Assembly (NCBI RefSeq): GCF_037975245.1
Contig: NC_092573.1
Span: 21,979,265 to 22,043,264, forward strand
Direction of reading: 5' to 3'
Source of the DNA: Apostichopus japonicus
Lineage: Eukaryota; Echinodermata; Holothuroidea; Aspidochirotida; Stichopodidae
DNA length: 64,000 nt
Made by a program: the position numbers and the translations under genes. Position 1 is the stretch's first letter. Each line of letters starts with the position of its first letter. Below are positions 12,723 through 64,000 of the stretch, in pieces. The notes beneath the pieces are model-generated. The model was not told the DNA's origin and did not search any database. It worked only from the letters and a program-made list of their open reading frames with translations.

Positions 12723-13246
12723 TATTATTTCATAGATATATCTTCATTCCGTCCCTCCTTCCCTTCAAAGGGATAACTATATTAAAGCTTACGGTTTCTA
12801 CACATTAAATATGCAAAATTCTTGCTAATAAGCTGCTATGGTAATGTCAAGTTGTCTCAAGATTAAAAAAGCCAATTAAGAAAATAAGAAAAATAAGAAG
12901 GAAAAAAAAAAAATTGAGAACAAACAAGCCAATTTGAAAGGTTGGAATGAAATTGTATGTGGATAGTGTACACGTATATCCATGCTTATATAATCCAGTA
13001 GAACTGCAGAATGAACTCGGGTTGGCTGATTTTCTCAACAGGTATTTTGAATTGACCAACTGGGATTAAGAATGAATTGACATGTTACCATGGCAACAGT
13101 CTCCCTACTTTCTCTTTTGACTGAGAATTCCGATCGTATCCAAGAATCTTTTGGTGATACATCTGGACTGTTAACTGCTTCCGATTGAATCTCAGAGATG
13201 AGAGAAATTCCGCATAAATTATGTAAATTTTTATGCATCTTTTTAC

Positions 13247-62344
<49,098 letters not shown>

Positions 62345-64000
62345 CTACGATGGAAGGAATGACATGGCAAAATAGGAAATTATCACATATCAAAGACTTC
62401 AAGTTAACAAGTGGAAATTGAATAACTACAAACTGTGATGTATCAATTACACAAGAGAGATTTTGTTTGGATATATATATAAAAAAAAAAGAGCAAATTT
62501 GAGGCCTTTTTGCAAAACGACTAAGGGGAAAAAAAGTGGGGTTAATGATTAGAAGGGAAATTTCCAGGAAAACTTTTGAAGAATGTGATAGAAATTTACA
62601 TGTGCATTTGAACATTTCATGACAAGATCCACACACCATCAACTTTAATTTAAAGAAAAACTCGTTTATTGTGAAGTTCATTGTGTATTAAAGGTTGATA
62701 CAGCAATATAAAAGGGGTTCCCCCTTTTGATCAAACTTACACTCCAGATAATAAAATACTACAAATCTGGTGTGCACATGCAATTTATCCATGCTTAATA
62801 TAAATATGCTAGAAATATGCTAGAAAAGTCAAATAATGGTCATCCATGGACAAACCAATTTATTGCCATCCTCAAAACAATTACTTTTCCTTGTGAAGGA
62901 TGCTATAATTCCACTAATTCTCTTGAAAGACAACTGAGCGACTGGGAATGTACACGAGAATTTAACATTCTACAAATGACAAACATACACACAACATAAG
63001 ACGACATATATAACAATAAATGGCTAATCAACATGCATGAAAAACAGAAAAATTAACAGATTAGTTCTCCGCCTTGAATTACACTACAGGATCCACAAGA
63101 CCTTGCTCCAATATCCTTCACATTCACCCGCCCCACCCCCCCCCCCTCTTCCACACTAATACAACCCAATCTTGGCTCTTTCCATTCAACCCAAAGGGGG
63201 GTTATGAATCCATCATTTCATGAAATATACTGGAATCCCCCCGTAAACTGAAAAACGTATGATATTGTTTTGCTTTCAAAACTAATTACTTTAATCAGAG
63301 AGACTACCGAATGACATTATCAACCAAAACGTAATTTTTATCAGTTTATTGAGCAATATAACAATATAATCTGGGAGAGCCTGAAAATGAAATGAAATTG
63401 ATCGACAAAAATGGGCCACATGCAAGCAATTTAAACATTAAAAAGGAGAGGCTATTAAATCAAATGATCATCTTCACCTGATAATATTAAACAGACGTTT
63501 GAGATGTACAGCTTCGACAAGATATTAAAACTTATCCCTGGGATGACAATATCTCAAACTCTATTGGAAAAGCAGTTTTTAAACTTAATTACCTGTTTCT
63601 CTTTTTGCACTGTAATATTGTAAAAATTTGACAAATTCTTGAATATTTTCATATTGAAAGTTCTAAATGTTGAAAATGACTTTAAGGAATTAGATATTCT
63701 ATAGAAAGTGACATATTTCATTTAGAAAATAAATTATAATATTTATATAGATGATGTTTTCTGACATATTGAATGTAAATAGTTTTGTGCCGTGCAGAAA
63801 AATGATTTGGGGGGAAAAAATGATAAAAGATAAGAAAAAAAGGCTACTGTACATACTGAGTTCCCCCTTCCCTCAGCAACCATGATCCCAATATCAGCAT
63901 TTTGCCCACATTTGGTTACAGAATATAACCAATGCAAATTGTCACATACTATTGTAATATAGTCACAGAACATTCCACAAACTGTGAAAGAAAAATAGTT
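62345..64000 (-). other. Exchanger intron at right edge
   Basis: Upstream exons must lie further right. Apart from the candidate microexon at 63593-63609, no exchanger-like coding was seen; the sequence is AT-rich with a C run near 63140. Confidence 0.5.
63593..63609 (-). CDS. Candidate exchanger microexon, 17 nt
   Basis: The minus strand has acceptor caatattacag, 17 bases and donor gtaatt. Read from phase 0 it gives CKKRN plus two bases, which complete Arg at the start of the next exon: KKRNRFRHAAVR. Vertebrate NCX has QKSRAFYRIQATR at this point, so both frame and residues fit. The exon is tiny and such fits can occur by chance. Confidence 0.3.

Larger units (their letters stand above)
3004..13246. 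other. Intergenic region between HENMT1 5' side and exchanger 3' end
   Basis: No coding exon could be supported. It should contain the noncoding first exon(s) and promoter of HENMT1 and the 3' UTR of the exchanger, since both genes are read leftward. Visible structure: a diverged 250-bp tandem duplication (4003-4514), a CpG-richer block (4680-5330), a 34-bp direct repeat (5393, 5529), a dispersed-repeat segment (7568-7700), a three-copy C-rich repeat (8773-8884) and a TTAA-flanked element (11141-11504). The rest is AT-rich sequence with homopolymer runs. Confidence 0.55.

Overview
This is an AT-rich, intron- and repeat-dominated animal nuclear window. There is no bacterial-style gene packing: coding sequence is confined to short exons with GT-AG borders, separated by kilobases of microsatellite, tandem repeat and transposon debris. 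The two recognisable genes (an SLC8-type exchanger and a piRNA methyltransferase of the HENMT1 type), tRNA-derived SINEs and short terminal-inverted-repeat elements fit a marine invertebrate deuterostome. My best guess is an echinoderm, probably a sea cucumber; that species-level guess is inference only.

Both genes lie on the minus strand. At the left edge (164-2996) are the first two coding exons of a HENMT1-like small-RNA 2'-O-methyltransferase. They give the start codon and 125 residues, including the SAM-binding motif; the rest of the gene runs off the left edge. A CpG-richer stretch at about 4680-5330 may hold its promoter.

From 13247 to 62344 runs the 3' part of a sodium/calcium exchanger gene (SLC8/NCX family). 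I could place 14 exons whose reading frame joins without a gap into 555 residues plus the stop: the end of the cytosolic loop, two Calx-beta domains, and the C-terminal membrane half with the alpha-2 repeat. One of these exons is a 28-nt microexon at 49156-49183. A second, less certain 17-nt microexon may lie at 63593-63609. The N-terminal membrane half (alpha-1 repeat) is not visible and should lie beyond 64000. Compared with my memory of vertebrate NCX, the acidic residues that form the calcium-sensing clusters of both Calx-beta domains are largely replaced while the transport motif is kept, which suggests a divergent exchanger with altered regulation.

The intergenic region (3004-13246) and the introns hold most of the structure. 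Elements with visible termini include two hAT-like short transposons with 8-bp target duplications, a pair of roughly 365-bp TTAA-flanked elements in opposite orientation, a foldback element with 70-bp arms around an AT core, and a short inverted-repeat element sitting inside a TA microsatellite. Retroelement remains include a LINE 3' end, a Penelope-like remnant with a decayed hammerhead-like core, and two tRNA-derived SINEs. Satellite-like arrays include about 41 copies of a 55-bp unit with higher-order structure (53070-55309), seven copies of a roughly 130-bp unit (41740-42625), and several smaller tandem duplications.
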